Origin: Paramecium tetraurelia
Taxonomy: Eukaryota; Ciliophora; Oligohymenophorea; Peniculida; Parameciidae
Assembly (NCBI RefSeq): GCF_000165425.1
Contig: NW_001798990.1
Coordinates: 187,796-251,795 of the forward strand
DNA length: 64,000 bases
Reading direction: 5' to 3'
The notes beneath the pieces were generated by a model. The model was not told the origin of the DNA. It worked only from the letters and a program-made list of their open reading frames with translations, and searched no databases. The stretch's first letter is position 1. Each line of letters begins with the position of its first letter. The translations under genes were made by a program, and so were the position numbers. This document shows positions 1 to 12,693 of the stretch, piece by piece.

Positions 1-1255
1 ATCCACCACTCTTTTCATAAATGAAGTAGCGAATTCATAGAAAATACTTTCTACTTCCTCATTACTTGTGCTAAATAATCTTTAATCATTTTCAGGCAAT
101 ATTTTCGATTTTGAAGGGTTTTTAAATAGCTTGCCTACCTGCTGCAATTATTATTATTATTTCTGTTTATCTTATTCAGGTTTAACTCTTTTAATTTCAG
201 GTGCTTAAGTTAAAGGAAATTCTTTCAGTAATGTTTTGGAAATCAAAAATTTGCAAAATAACACATATTCATTGAGTACTTACTTGACAGGAACTGAAAA
301 CAATTCTTTTGGTTGGTTAAAATAGTACTAAACTTCTTTGCAAAGAATTTGACACTACAATGGGTTCATTTTGATCTCTTCATTCCAAGAATGAATTAGG
401 TTCAGTTCATTGATGAATTACTTCTGATTCGATTGTTAGGTAAACAGTTATTAAAACTCAAGGAAAGCTTAATTTAAGTTTAAGGAAGCATAATTAAATC
501 TTACAAGATTCAAATTCAATAAATTTTTATGTTAAGTGTAATTGCTCCCCTCATGAGATTAACGATATCTACAATATTTGATTGAATGAGTACTTTAATA
601 GAACTGCAATTTAGAATTCTTCTACCAATAACTCAGGCAATGTCTAATAGACCTTCTGTTTTTTTAAGTTAATTTCATAATAGCCTTCAGTCTCATGAGA
701 TTCCAATTCTCCCAAACTTGTAAATATGGTTCCATTGGATATTGTTTCAAATGAATTTATAATCTGTTCAACATCCCCTCTTAATGTAATGGTATCAAAT
801 AACCATTCATAATCAGACACATAGATGTGATCAAGGATGTACTTTAATTTAATGAAATTTATGAAATACCTTATGTGCATTTAAATCAATCTTATTTAAA
901 CGCTTACAATTTTAAATAGAATAATATCTGCTGAGTTCCTCAGCAACATTAACTTCAAAAGGACTACATAATAATTCCTAATATTCATGTAGCCCAATTT
1001 GATCTATCTTGAACATTTTGAGATATAAATAAACTCTAAAGTAGGATGTAAAGGAGAGCACTTCTTCCAATTGTTCCTAATTTAGTTGTCTCAACCTTGA
1101 AATTAGAGTGATTGATACCAATCGAATATGGATTATTTTAGATCGTTAGATTTTAGTTTTATTTCTGGCAAGGGATTGCTATAGTAAACCACTTTATTAA
1201 TTTGTCTGGTTGAGGTTCTATAGACTTAAGTCAGAGGATAGAAAATCTGGTTCAT
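1..1255 (-). CDS. Uncharacterised protein, 3' end outside window
   Basis: Not recognised. The start is an ATG read from 1253-1255 (protein begins MNQIFYPL). Removing three short introns gives one continuous frame to the left edge: a 23-nt intron near 1095-1117, one at 842-869 (28 nt) and a 25-nt one near 569-593. The product is over 350 residues, mostly helical, with an acidic motif HETEGYYEI in the middle and a Lys/Gln-rich stretch near the left edge. No transmembrane segment or signal peptide is evident. It is tail-to-tail with the eL15 gene (99 bp apart). The smooth joining across three introns makes it a real gene; the function is unknown and no family is claimed. Confidence 0.7.
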
Positions 1256-1353
1256 AAATAAATTATTTTCTAATATTTTCAAAAATGATAAAATAAATTT
1301 GGGGGATGTTTTTGTTGTTTTTAATTGTACTTGAGTATATGCAAAATATATCA

Positions 1354-2023
1354 TCATCTGTACCTTCTGAGGGAAATTCTGTTTCTTCTAGCGTAATTGG
1401 CTCTTCTTGATGGTCTTGTTTGGTTGTTTCTGTGACCCTTTACTCTGAGACCTCTGCTCTTTCTGCCAGCAGATGTTAAGCCTAAAATAATAGAATTTGC
1501 AGACTATACCTCTTAATTCTCTGTGCTTGTGAACAGGCTTGGTAATCCAATTGATTCTTGAATCTCCTCTGATGGCTGGATGGAATGGATCAACTGTGAT
1601 GACCTCATAATATTTATATGTTCCGTCTTGAGCCACCCAATATGAATTCAAAACTCTCAATGCTCCAATTTTTCTGCCAACTCTCTCTTCAGCAACTGAT
1701 CTGAGATTTCTGGTGGGCTTCAATTGATTAACTCCTTGACTCTTGGGTTTACCCTTAACAAGACCCTTTCTGATCAACAATTTTCTTCCACCTCTTCTGA
1801 CTCTGACTCTGTAGATAACATAACCTTTAAAAGATCATTTTAAAATCTAACCTTATTTGGCCTTGTAACCTAATCTTCTGGCTTTATCTGGTCTGCTGGG
1901 TCTAGTTGCTCTATGAATGACTGGCAATTATCTGTATTCCCATGTTCTGATTCTCATGATGAAGCTGAGGACATCAGATTATTTCTTTTTCCAAAGCTCT
2001 TGTAAATATTTATATGCACCCAT
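1354..2023 (-). CDS. RPL15: 60S ribosomal protein eL15
   Basis: Cytosolic large-subunit ribosomal protein eL15. It starts [17 protein letters not shown] and carries the family blocks [53 protein letters not shown] and [20 protein letters not shown], ending RRYR. Two introns are needed: 1825-1851 (27 nt) and 1482-1509 (28 nt); both restore the exact family sequence. Full family length of about 204 residues. TAA/TAG codons fall where the protein needs Gln, so this gene by itself fixes the genetic code. It is divergent from the gene starting at 2129, with a 105-bp shared upstream region. Confidence 0.97.
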
Positions 2024-2128
2024 TGTGAAAGAGAAAAAAAGATTTTTATTAATTAAAAAATTTCAAATCGATATAAACAAGCACACTAAATATACACAGA
2101 TTTAAATTTCAAAAAATAGCGTAAAAAT

Positions 2129-3216
2129 ATGTCATCAAAGTTCGTACTTGAAGAGATTATTGTTCAAGAAATTTAGATCAAATAGATTGCTATCATCATA
2201 TTGCTCCCATTTCGTGAGTTACCCTTATTATTTAGCTTTTATGAGAATCTAAGGGGATTCAAATCTTTTATATTTTATGACATCTGTTCTATTTAAACTT
2301 TTTATTTGTTGTAATTGACTAATTGATCTCTCCTTGATTGATTTTGGTTTTATTGCACATTACTCAATATTAAACCCCATAGTAAATGGACAAGGCCGAA
2401 AAGCCCGTTAATTTTTGATTTTACTCAATGTCGACATGGCCCTCATGATCTTCTGATCATTTGCGTATGGTTTTTGATTGGGATTAAATATTGCCTGATG
2501 CAATGAGTTATTTTTATTGTGTTCTTCGAAAATTTACTGTTTCGGTTAAATAGTGCTGAAGCTTTCCAATTACAACCCCAAACTCATATGCAATTTCTAC
2601 TTCCCTTAAGATTCTACTAATGCAGTCGAAGGACGCTTTTACTTTAAAGGTGTAATTTATTATTATGTTTTTACGATTTTGGCTTTGACTCTGTTCCTAT
2701 TGAGTATAAATTAATAAAGTCCATGTTCCTGGAACTTCTACAACTAGGAACTTGAACCGTTCTCCATATATTTTTGACTGCTCTGCAAATTTTGTTAGCT
2801 CAGCATTTAAATATGTTAAACTTAAACCCTTTATATAATAATTATTAAATCAATAATCCATCCGCAAACATTGTATCTCTTTATGAGTTTGATGGCAATC
2901 CAAACTGCAATACCTTTCCAAACATCTCGGACATGTGTACTTGGCTTGTGATCTGCAAATACTACATTATTTTGTCTACTGCGGCTTCGCTTTCGGAGTT
3001 ATATTCTGGAAATTTAGGAACTCAGACTCCAAAGGTGTATTTTTAAGCATCTTCTTTAGATTAACATTCTTTCGTAGTGAGTTATTCTATTTCTTCTTTG
3101 CAATCCTCAACATTTTGCTTTTCTTTCTATTTGCTGATGCATCAGAGAGTTCTTCTTCCGCCAATTTATTTGGTGAATCATAATAGTCACTCTCCAAAAT
3201 ATCCAGTCTTGATTGA
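2129..3216 (+). CDS. Putative multi-pass membrane protein, exon structure unresolved
   Basis: Begins with an ATG at 2129 (MSSKFVLEEIIVQEI). Several plausible coding stretches follow in different frames, implying introns I could not place with certainty: one around 2570-2700 contains AVEGRFYFKG followed by a hydrophobic helix (VIYYYVFTILALTLFLL), and one from about 2850 to 3216 contains LYEFDGNPNCNTFPNISD, then two or more membrane helices (YFVYCGFAFGVIFW; LFYFFFAILNILLFFLF) and a Ser-rich tail ending at TGA 3214-3216. Cys and Asn-x-Ser sites before the helices suggest a lumenal or outer domain. The family is not recognised. The end coordinate is more secure than the exon map. Confidence 0.5.
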
Positions 3217-3348
3217 GTTCTTAAGCTTCTTTAATTTTCATCTACGTTTCTCACATAAGTATAGGTCTTTGTACGCTTCTAATGTCGAGTTGTAGCCATC
3301 GAATACCTTTTATTTTATAATTAAATTTGTAAATAGATTAATATTTAA

Positions 3349-5323
3349 TCAATTAAAGATCTATTAAAAACTTATACTTCTCTTTCCCTATCTAATAGCT
3401 TTGCCTATTTGTTAGCCATTTTAGAAGTTTCTTTTTTCCGATTAGGTGAATTTATCATCAAGATAAAATATTCCTTGTTGATCATGGAATTCCCCTTTAT
3501 GAAAATTCCCTACATACTTTGTGTAACCTAATTTGTTGTTGTCACAATTAAGTATGGTCAAAGTTCCTTATCCCTCAAATAACCCATTAACCCATTTACC
3601 TTCATACTTTTAATTTTTGCTTTATTATTTTAGATATCCCTATTCATGATATTATCCATTCCTCAAATTACCACGAAAAAACTCTAATTCTTAATAACCT
3701 CTGCTTTTCAAATTATAGACTGTCTTTTTGCAATTATCCCCAAAAATTATTTTATTTTAATAACTTACATTCTCGTACCATGTGATCTATTATTGATTCT
3801 ACGAAACTTATAAGATATCTCCAAAATAAAGTTACCCATTCTAAAAAATCCCTTTATAATAATTGCCTAAATCATCAATTGCATATCCTATCTGAACTCC
3901 CCCAGAATGATCTTGAGCTTTAATAAAGTAACTAATTTTGAACTAGTCTACTCCTATAACTTTGTTTAGGTCTTTTAGTGCCATCATCTAACCTTATTAC
4001 TTCAGAGTTTAATATTATATAAACTGGTCTATAATCTTATTATTCTCTAGCTCAAGCCAAAATAGCATTTTATTTCTTTCTTTGTTAATATAGCCAGTGT
4101 CAATCTCCTTTTTAATTTAATTAAATTCAAACTCTTTTGGATCTATTTTATTTAATCTATGAATTATTTATGAGAAATATATCCTGAAGTCTCTCACTTA
4201 ATCTTTATTTCCATTTTAACTAAAATGGTTTTCAACATGATATAATACGAAATATTATTCTGTAGGATCATATTTTTCTAAAGTTGGAATTTTATCTAAT
4301 TAAAATCCTTCAATCAAGTCAGAAATCAAATTATATAGGTTAAGTACTTTATCCAACTTGTTTACTCTATCAATGCTATTTTTATTACGATTTTATTCTC
4401 TATAAAGTACCAACCTTCGCTAATCAAAATAATAAAAATAATTGGGGTCAAAATTTTCTTAAGAGCAACACAATCGGGCTTGTTATTAATATTTTTTTTA
4501 GTCAATCATTTTATTTTTAAATATAAATTATAATGGCTATTCAGTAAGGATAGCGCTAGCTTGATTAAACCATGCCTCGTTGAGTAATTCTTTTGGTAAA
4601 GTAGGCCTAAAATTAAGATATGTAAATTTGTTACATTGTTTATTAAGAATTTTATTGAAGTTCATCATACATTTCACAGTAGTTCGAGAAAAAATAATAG
4701 ATATTGAAATTATCTTATTTTAATTCTTAGATTTGTTCGTTGAAAAAGGCTTAGATGTCTTCGCCCAAATTTCCTTATGGATGCTCAATTATAATTTCCA
4801 TTAACCTTGCAATTGCCTTTCTATAGGTGTGAGTTTATTCTGAGTTAGTCCATAAGTTATCCGAAATAAAGGTGATGGCTAATATTTCGTTTGCACCATT
4901 CAGAAAAAAGTTTTAGCTATTGAATAAGAGTTAGCCCAAGTGTTAAGATATTTCTTATTCGGATGATTTCTGGCTTATTTATTATTAAGATGATATTTGA
5001 GATAAGATCTTAAGTAATACACAAGCTTAATTGATAAGCAAGTATTTTGTTTATTCATCCATAAATTAGTTGTACTCCAATTTTTTTAAACAAATATGGT
5101 CCTTATATTTTATACACATGATATATTTATAAGGATCATAGAGTATTTTTTCTATCTCCAAAATGAAGCCACCATATTACATAGCCATTTAATTCTACTC
5201 CTCTGCAATTTTAGAAATTCTCTTCATTTTTTGCAGATCCACATTTTCTAATCTCATAATTACTTCCCCATCGAATGAATACATGTTATCTACAATATGT
5301 ATGAAATTTTTGGAATTATTCAT
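3349..5323 (-). CDS. MORN-repeat protein
   Basis: Starts MNNSKNFIHIVDNM at 5321-5323 and ends at TGA 3349-3351. One intron at 4607-4634 (28 nt) joins the two exons. The N-terminal 450 or so residues are helical and unrecognised. The C-terminal part has MORN-type units: GYAIDDLGNYYKG, YHEQGYLK, YEGKWVNGLFEGQG, and YVGNFHKGEFHDQQG. MORN repeats form extended beta-hairpin rods and often tether proteins to membranes or cytoskeleton; in ciliates such proteins are common at the cortex. The exact role is inferred only. Around 640 residues, no transmembrane segment seen. Tail-to-tail with the membrane protein to its left (about 130 bp). Confidence 0.8.
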
Positions 5324-5834
5324 ATTTGGTAATATAATAATAATTATTTATAGATATTCTAACCCCTTAAAATAGCAAACTATAGGGAAACATTCTTATA
5401 TTATATATTTATAAATGAGAATTAATTATAAAAGGTAGAGAATAGAATAGCAAATCTCACTTTATTTAATAAAATTTATTAATCTTTCATTTTATATTAA
5501 TGAAATTTTAATAATATTGTTATTTATTTGAGCCAAGCATAAACAATAATTTTTACAAGAGATATGATTAACTTCACACTTTTTTTGCCTAGTATTTGGA
5601 TAAAAATCTATTTTTACACTTGATTCTACTCTCTTACTTTAGTATAAATAGGTTAAAATATTAATCGTAAGAATTCATAGATTAAGGCTGTGAATAATTG
5701 TATCTAAAAAGAATTATAGAATAGGTATGATTACTCCCTCAAGGAATAGTAAATATCAATGATCAGTTGAGATTATTATTAATACTTAGTAATTAAACAG
5801 TTTATTAATATCTTAATATAAAAATAAAATTAGA
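5324..5834. other. AT-rich intergenic region
   Basis: About 510 bp between the start of the MORN gene and the end of the B-box gene. Very AT-rich, with homopolymer runs and many TGA triplets in all frames. I see no convincing gene; it should hold the promoter of the MORN gene and the 3' flank of the B-box gene. Confidence 0.6.
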
Positions 5835-7327
5835 TCATTCGCCTGAATTGAACAATTTATTGTGGTATTATTCTGCCATTTTGAGGGGATTTTTGGTAGT
5901 TTTTAAGTCAATAACTTCTCCTGGTTTATCCTGTTGGTTAAGATTGATTTAAGCAAGAGGTTGATTTTATTATTGAACTGGAAGTGCTGTTTATTATTAG
6001 AGTGGCTATATAAATTGCTAAGGAGGGGGTTGTAACTATTATTGCTTAAGTAACTAAGGGGGATTTTGATAAGGATGTTATGATTGGAAGGGCAAGGGCA
6101 TAGTATGAAGTTGTTATGGGAGGAACTATTAATTAGGCAACATCATTGATTAAGCATATTATGGTTGGAAGTTGAATTGTTGGTTTGGGAATGGCAATAA
6201 GGAAGGAAATCCTGAAGGAAGTGGTGGTAACTAAGGCATATTCATAGTTTCAATTGCAGTTATAGGATTGAACTTTTAGAGTATTGGGAACCCTTGGAGA
6301 ACTCTAGTTGGAATGGGAGAGTTAGAAGCATGATGATTTTGTTGACTGCTTGGTCTCTCATGCACAACTCTTCTAATGATTGGTTATTATTGTTATTGTT
6401 GTTTGATTGGTGAAACTTATTTGGGCTATTTAACTTAATCTCTTGATATGAATATATAGGATTGTAATTAATCTAGAATGATTTGTAATTAAGATGGTCT
6501 TATTTCCACTTGATCTAACTCATTTTTGACTTAATCTACAAATGATATAGTCATTTCATGTTATCGTGAATAGATATCTTCTGGTCTGCTTTATTTGTAA
6601 GATTTTATGAGTGTTTTTAAGCATTTCTCAGAATTCAATTTCTATAGTCTTCCTTACATATTATTCCATCTATCATAGGCTAACCTATGAAATTGATTGA
6701 TTTCATTGAGTAATTGATCAGTTTGCTTGATTGATTGAGAATTGAGATTGTTTTCTAGATTTTACATAAAGGTATCGATTGCCTTATAAAATTGTTCTTT
6801 TGCATCTAAGAATTTTTTTTTCTAAGCTTCTCTATGATTTTTAACTAGATTCCTTAATTCTACTACATCCTCAATGTCTTCTCCCAACATATTGCAGATG
6901 TCAACGATTTTATTATATTGCTCACCAAGACAATAGCCAAGTAAATCAAAATGGGGAGCATAGTCTTATCCCAAATGATCATCCTAATGGATGGTAACAC
7001 ACATAGGACAAAGTGGTAATAAGCAATCACTTATATGATAATTTTAAATAGATACGAATTTTTGCAAAAGTTTTATATGAATTGGTCTGGATGGTAATGG
7101 CAACTAACGATGGGAGTACTTTGTTATGCATTGTATAGAATATGCTTTAACTTTTATGGTTGAAATGTTGGGATTGGTTATTATTATTGTGGTTATTATT
7201 ACGGTTAAATATGTTAAGAGGGTTGAAGTGGTGATAAGGCTCTTGTAGGAGTATTAGATCTATCAGATGGCCTTTATGAGTCAACATCAAAGATGCGACT
7301 TCTTGGTTGCCTCTAACTTGAATTCAT
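5835..7327 (-). CDS. B-box-type zinc finger / coiled-coil protein with Gln/Pro-rich tail
   Basis: Starts MNSSQRQPRSRIFDVDSQ (7325-7327), ends NSGE then TGA at 5835-5837. One intron at 7030-7055 (26 nt) lies inside the zinc-binding region and its removal yields a B-box-like pattern, CHYHPDQ...C...C...CPMC...H...H, ending DDHLGQDYAPH. A coiled coil of about 150 residues follows (VVELRNLVKNHREAQKKKF onwards), as in TRIM-type proteins, then a long Gln/Pro-rich tail coded largely by TAA/TAG/CAA. No RING precedes the B-box, so it is not a full TRIM ligase. Likely a scaffold; the role is not known. Confidence 0.8.
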
Positions 7328-7377
7328 ATTTAATATTTTTAACGGATATTAATAATTATGTTCCAATATGTATCGAA

Positions 7378-8124
7378 TCATTGTTATGGGCTTTATTCTG
7401 ATTTCTCTTGGTTCACTTGATAATTTGATTTTAATTCAATTATCAAATCCTATTTAACCAAATCTTTGAGAACTCTTTCTACAGAATCTTAAAAATATCA
7501 TTTAGATTTCAATTATCAGTTTTTTGGATCTTATTTTTGACTTCCATAATAAAATGGGTTATTTTAAAGGACAGTAATTTCAATAACTTAAAGTATTCAT
7601 TGACAAACATCATTTATTAGGATTGCATTAGCATAGAGATCATCAAATCTAAATAATTCTACAAGTCCTACATAGAATAGTTAATTTCTAAATAATCTAA
7701 ATGTAGCAATATCACATTTAACAAAAGACCATTCTGATAATATAATCAAATTGTTTATTTATTAGTGTATTTAGAAATAAGCAATAGTAGAAAATTGATA
7801 AATAATAAAAATTTGATCCATAAGATTAAAAATAAAATTAAGCTTTAAAAAGTTGAATTCTTAGGCAAAAATAATCTAATTATTTAAAGTCTCTACAATT
7901 CTGCATATAACAAAAGATTAAAATTTTCAGAAGACTTTAATATTTAAAATTAAACAATTATCATCAGCGTTATACTTAAATTCAGTATCATCAAAATTTA
8001 ACAATATGATTTTGAATTTCTCTACTATTAAATGATCTTTATTATGTTGGTTTAATATGATCATAATAAAAAGAGCAAATGTTTGAATTAACTTAAGAAA
8101 AAATACTATCAATTCACAAGCCAC
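7378..8124 (-). CDS. Weak small multi-exon gene or decaying gene
   Basis: Several short coding-like stretches on the minus strand that do not join cleanly. An ATG at 8122-8124 opens MACELIVFFLKLIQTFALF, which continues through an acidic part (LLNFDDTEFKYNADD). Further left, frames reading CDIATFRLFRNQLFYVGLVEL and EITVLQNNPFYYG, and then SVERVLKDLVKQDL ending at TGA 7378-7380, look protein-like. Joining them would need several introns, one of them unusually long. It may be a real fast-evolving gene or a pseudogene. No family recognised. Confidence 0.35.
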
Positions 8125-8267
8125 AAAACTTTAAAAAATTTCCTACGGTTTTTATTATGCCTTTTAACTATTTAATGATTAGTAAATTCAAATTTTTTTA
8201 TAAATCTAATTAGAATGCAACATTTAATTTATTTTTTTTGGTTGTTGTTAAATTCATTAATTTTATC

Positions 8268-8814
8268 ATGCCTTTATTGAAATTCATCGTTAAATAAATA
8301 ACCATAGCCTTTTATAAGAAATTGATTTTCATAATAAAATTTACAAAAAATCTTTATATTAAAAAGGATTAAGATGTAATCGACACTATCTATGATATTA
8401 AACGATTCAAATAAGTAAACTTAATAAGGTAGGATTAAATTAAAAGTAATAAACATCTGAACCAAATAATTGACGATTTAATAAAGAAAGTAATACCTTT
8501 CAAAATTAGGCCGTAATGAAAAGTCTCAAAATATACCTAAATTGAAAAGTCAAAAACTGAATCTGGTAAATTATTTATAATTTTCTGAAATTTATAGTAT
8601 TTCAATATAAATCAATGACCCATGTCAAAACCAGTAATTTTTGATTAATAAAATTTATTTAAAAATGAATAAACCTTAAGAAACTACACTTATTAAGAAT
8701 TTTCCTCATAAACTTTAGCTATTGAGGTTTCGAAAACAATAAATTGCAAATTTAATCAAATATAAAGTTCAATTGGCCAAAAAAATTGCTAAGATTAAAA
8801 AGAATCCTGACTGA
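8268..8814 (+). CDS. Possible small basic protein gene(s)
   Basis: An open frame from ATG 8268 to TGA 8517-8519 codes for about 83 residues (MPLLKFIVKQITIAFYKKL..., later IIDDLIKKVIPF), hydrophobic then basic. Candidate introns after KK could extend it to a TGA at 8616-8618. A second frame, ATG 8665 to TGA 8812-8814, codes for 49 residues, very Lys-rich (LAKKIAKIKKNPD). They may be exons of one gene or unrelated chance frames in AT-rich DNA, where only TGA stops translation. No homology recognised. Confidence 0.3.
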
Positions 8815-9704
8815 TTTTGTAATACGTTTTTTAAAATATTTACATTATAGACTTTTTAAATTTTTCGAAATAAGCACCTTCTAATTAATATTGACCATCT
8901 ATTAAGAACAATATAAATTCGTTTTATTCTTCAGTGTCCTCATTTATATTATTTTATTTTATAAATATATGTATGAAAAATTGAGTAATTAAAATACCTC
9001 CTTAGATGTAAAAAAAAGAAATGGAAAATGCTTAATTAAAATATATTTTAATAGAGTAAATGGTTTATCATTTATTTATAAGCAACATGAGCATATCTAG
9101 GTCTAAGGAGATCAAAATAATACTTACTTATTTATTCCTTTTATGAGTTATGAAATAACAGAACGTCTATGGGGGTTGATAATTTGAGACTATATCCTAA
9201 GAATCTAATACTTGAAATTTTATTTCTACCTTTTTAAAATTAGAACATTTTTTAAATCTCTTAAAATTAAATAGATATGTAATTGAAATACTATAATCGA
9301 TTGTTATATATGGCAATTATTTAATAAGGATCTAAGAATCTAGATAAAAAAAATGTTATATATTTTAAACACTTTAATTAAATAATAAGAACTAGAAAAA
9401 TGTACAAGAATTTTTATTAATAACAAATTATTTAAAAGGTTTTAGTTCATTAAAATAGAATAATATTTGAGTTTCTGATAAAATTGACAATTATAATTTA
9501 TTAAACACTTTGAATGAACTGATTTTTGAATTGATATGGAATACTATTTATTAGAATTCTAATATCAAATTAAAGTTGCATTTTACAGGAATGATTCATA
9601 AACGAATGAATTGCCTTATATTTGATTATTACAATGTAATTATTCTAATAAATGAAATTAAGTGATTAAATTAATCAATAATAATTATAATATTTAACAG
9701 CTAG
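8815..9704. other. AT-rich stretch without a recognisable gene
   Basis: About 890 bp with frequent TGA in all frames and no sustained protein-like frame on either strand. This is long for a genome as compact as this one appears. No repeat array, tRNA or hairpin of note was seen. Confidence 0.55.
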
Positions 9705-10744
9705 ATGTTTTAATCAACTCCAAAACTCAAATCATACGCTTCATAACAATTGCTATAAAATACATTGTAGTAGAAATAATTTTAGCAACCAATATTTGGA
9801 GAGCTAAATCCTTCTACTCCCTAAAAGTTTAGCATCGTCAAGAACTTAAAAGTGCTAAATGCTCCATCATAACAAACTGAGAGTAGCTTTAGGCAAAGCA
9901 ATAGTAAGCGTATCAACACTCAGGAGAGCCCATCTGTTAATAAAGAGAACATTAGCAATCGAGTGGAGACATCTCAAATAGAGATCCAACTTAGACATGT
10001 TTTGTAGGAGAACAAAAAGTTAAATGATTTAATCCAAAAATTGACCAGAGAGAAATAATAATTGACAATTGGAGACAAGAATACTGATTTAATCCTCATT
10101 AAACAAAGAGTTGAAAGACTCGAATCAGTTATAGATTAGTAGAGCGATGAGATAGAGGAATGGAAAAAAAAATATAAAGAAGTATGTGAGTAAGACCAAA
10201 GAAGTAATTCAATAGAATAAATGGTATTATATATTTTAAATTAGGAATAACAAATGATATCAGTAATAGAAGAAAATGAAAAGATAAATGAGGAAAAATT
10301 AAAAATGCAACAATAAATCCGTAATATGGAAAAAGATGTATAGTAACTTAAATATCAAATTGCGGATTAAAATAATCAGATAATAGCTTATGAAGAGGAA
10401 AGGATTAAACTATTAGATCAATTGAATAATAATGTTATTTCAGTAAAGCAACCCTAATAATAAATGAATAATAAGGATTACTTTTTGGAATAAATATCGT
10501 TATTAGAAAATGTAAGAAATATATATTTAGTATATAGAACTTATCTGATCTATAATCAGCTTACAGTATCTAAGTACTAGATAATTAAAAGTTGAATTAA
10601 ATGATTGTTGGCTTGAATGAAGAATTGCAACTTGTGAATAAATAATTAGAAGAGGTGAAGAAGAATCATAAGATAGAACCAAATCAGAAATTCTCAGTGA
10701 TGAAATCCCTCTTAGGAAAACTTAGAGAAGAAGTGAATAGTTGA
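9705..10744 (+). CDS. Coiled-coil protein
   Basis: Starts MFQSTPKLKSYASQQ at 9705 and ends LREEVNS then TGA at 10742-10744. Introns at 10224-10244 (21 nt) and 10512-10537 (26 nt). The first 100 residues are Ser/Gln-rich and basic; the rest is a long heptad-rich coiled coil (for example RVETSQIEIQLRHVLQEN, LNEELQLVNKQLEEVKKN). No enzyme motif. Such proteins are typically structural or cytoskeletal in ciliates, but that is inference. It converges on the BFR1-like gene, 79 bp away. Confidence 0.8.
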
Positions 10745-10823
10745 TTATGCTTATTTATTATACTTGTTAAGAGAGGAGATTCTATTAGATATGTACCATT
10801 TATGTAATATATATATACGCGCT

Positions 10824-12693
10824 TCATTATAAGGCTGGGAACTCATCTTAGTTCTAGGCCTTCTATTATTTCTTGGCTTTTGATTTCTAAAGCATATTTA
10901 AATGATTGAATACTTCTGTATGTGTCTCTTCTTCATCTTTTTTGCCCCAGTTTTCCCGGTTCAAATAATACTCCTTACGCTCTTAGATGCTCTTGACAAC
11001 ATTGTCAAGCTCAGTGATGTAGAATGGAGTTGCCACTTTGACTGTATCGAAGAATTAGAGAGTTTACAAATCATGTTGCAAGATGCTTGGCTTTTCATCT
11101 TTTTTCTCTTCTTTAGCATCCTTTTATTATTGTGGTTGCTAAATTTAAATATAGAATATACCTTGTTCTTCTTTTTGGATTTCAATTGACTAAAGTTATA
11201 GAGATTGTCTTCAGCTTCCTTTTTAATGACAGTGCATTTCTCTTTCTTCCAATCGTCACTCTTTAAAACTTATTCAACATCTATTTATTTTTATTATTGG
11301 GCTTGTTATTAGGCAGCAGTGGGTTTAAGTTTATTCAAATAGGTGATCAATGTATCGCAAAGATCTATTAAAGAATTTAGAATATATACATACCAACTTA
11401 ATATTAGAATGGATTGACATTTTCTAATTCTTTTGCCTTGGCTTCAGCTTCAGCCTTCTCTTCTGCTTCTCTGTCAGCTTCTCTTTTTGCTCTAGCTTCT
11501 TCTCTTTTCTTTCTTTCTTCTTCCCTCTTCTTTCTCTCAGAATCTTTCTTGATTCTGTTGAGTTGTTTTAAGAACCATTCTCTGTACCTTTCCAAATCTT
11601 CAAAATCTTCATATTTATCCCAAGCATTATTGTAATCCTTCTTCAATTTTTCCTTTCTGTCTTTCAATTCCTAAACTTTGGTTTCAATGATTTGTCTTTC
11701 CTTGTCAATAAGAGGATTTTATTTAGCAACAACAGAATCCTTTGTACTATCCTTCAACTTGTCATAATCAGACTTGTATTTGCCAATTTCTCCATTCAAC
11801 TCTTGAATGCTTTAATATAGAACACTCATAGCCTTTCCAATAGCTGCTGATTTAGTTCTAAGAACTTTCTATTCCTTCTCCAACTTTTACAATGGCTCAA
11901 TGTATGGAAGTGATCTTTCCAAAGCACTTATTTATTGTACAATTCTCTTTTCTTCATTTGCACTCAACTTATCTTATTAGAGTGATTCCTTCAATCTAGC
12001 CAATTCATCGATGATTCTGTCGGGATCATCTAAACTCTTCATCTTTTATCTGTATTCTTATGATTAATTAAAGAGTTTGTTGATTTGAATTTTGATTTCA
12101 TCATTCTCACTCTTCATTTTCTACAATTCTGATGATTTCTCGGTGGCTAATTTAATCTTTTCTCCAATCACTTATCCTAATGGTTTCACTTCGTTTTAGA
12201 ACTTATCTTGATTGCCTTGTCTAGCCAAATTTTATTGCTCCTTAACATTTTTAACAAAATCATTCTAGGATGTTAACAACAAACTCTTACGAAATGATTC
12301 CATTGCTTTCTGATGTCTTCATTAATCTTATCCAATTATTTGTAATGATCATCTTTGCTTGGCTTTTAAGGAGGATGAGCAGGCAATTCTGGTACTTTAC
12401 TTTCAAGAGTGATCTTGGTCTTATCCCAGTCGAATTCAGGTCGCTTTCTGTCCTCTCTTTGCTTCTTCTTTTATTGCTTCTCTCCCTATTCACCCTACTA
12501 TTCTTAGGTCTCCTTCTTTGCTTCAGTTGCAGCACCTAAAATGCATCAAATTTAATTCCATACCTTCCTCTCCCTTTACGACGTATTGAACTTGCTGTTA
12601 CTTTTGCTTAGGCTCTCTCTTTCTGTTCTCTCCTCTGCTCTAGTTTGGCTTTTTCTCCTCCTTTTAGACTTCTGGCTATGGTGTGGGGTCCAT
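10824..12693 (-). CDS. BFR1-like coiled-coil mRNP protein
   Basis: Starts MDPTPQPEVQKEEKK at 12691-12693 and ends DEFPALQ then TGA at 10824-10826. Four introns: 12536-12563, 12265-12290, 11365-11393 and 11139-11161. The order of parts matches yeast Bfr1, which binds polysomal mRNPs and helps mRNA localisation: basic N-terminus, long coiled coil, a highly charged RKKREEERKKREEARAKRE segment, then VKVATPFYITELDNVVKSIQ, which corresponds to the conserved LDVTVP...VEQL region of Bfr1, and a Lys/Gln-rich end. Family assignment is by architecture and this short C-terminal similarity. No catalytic motif, no membrane segment. Confidence 0.75.
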
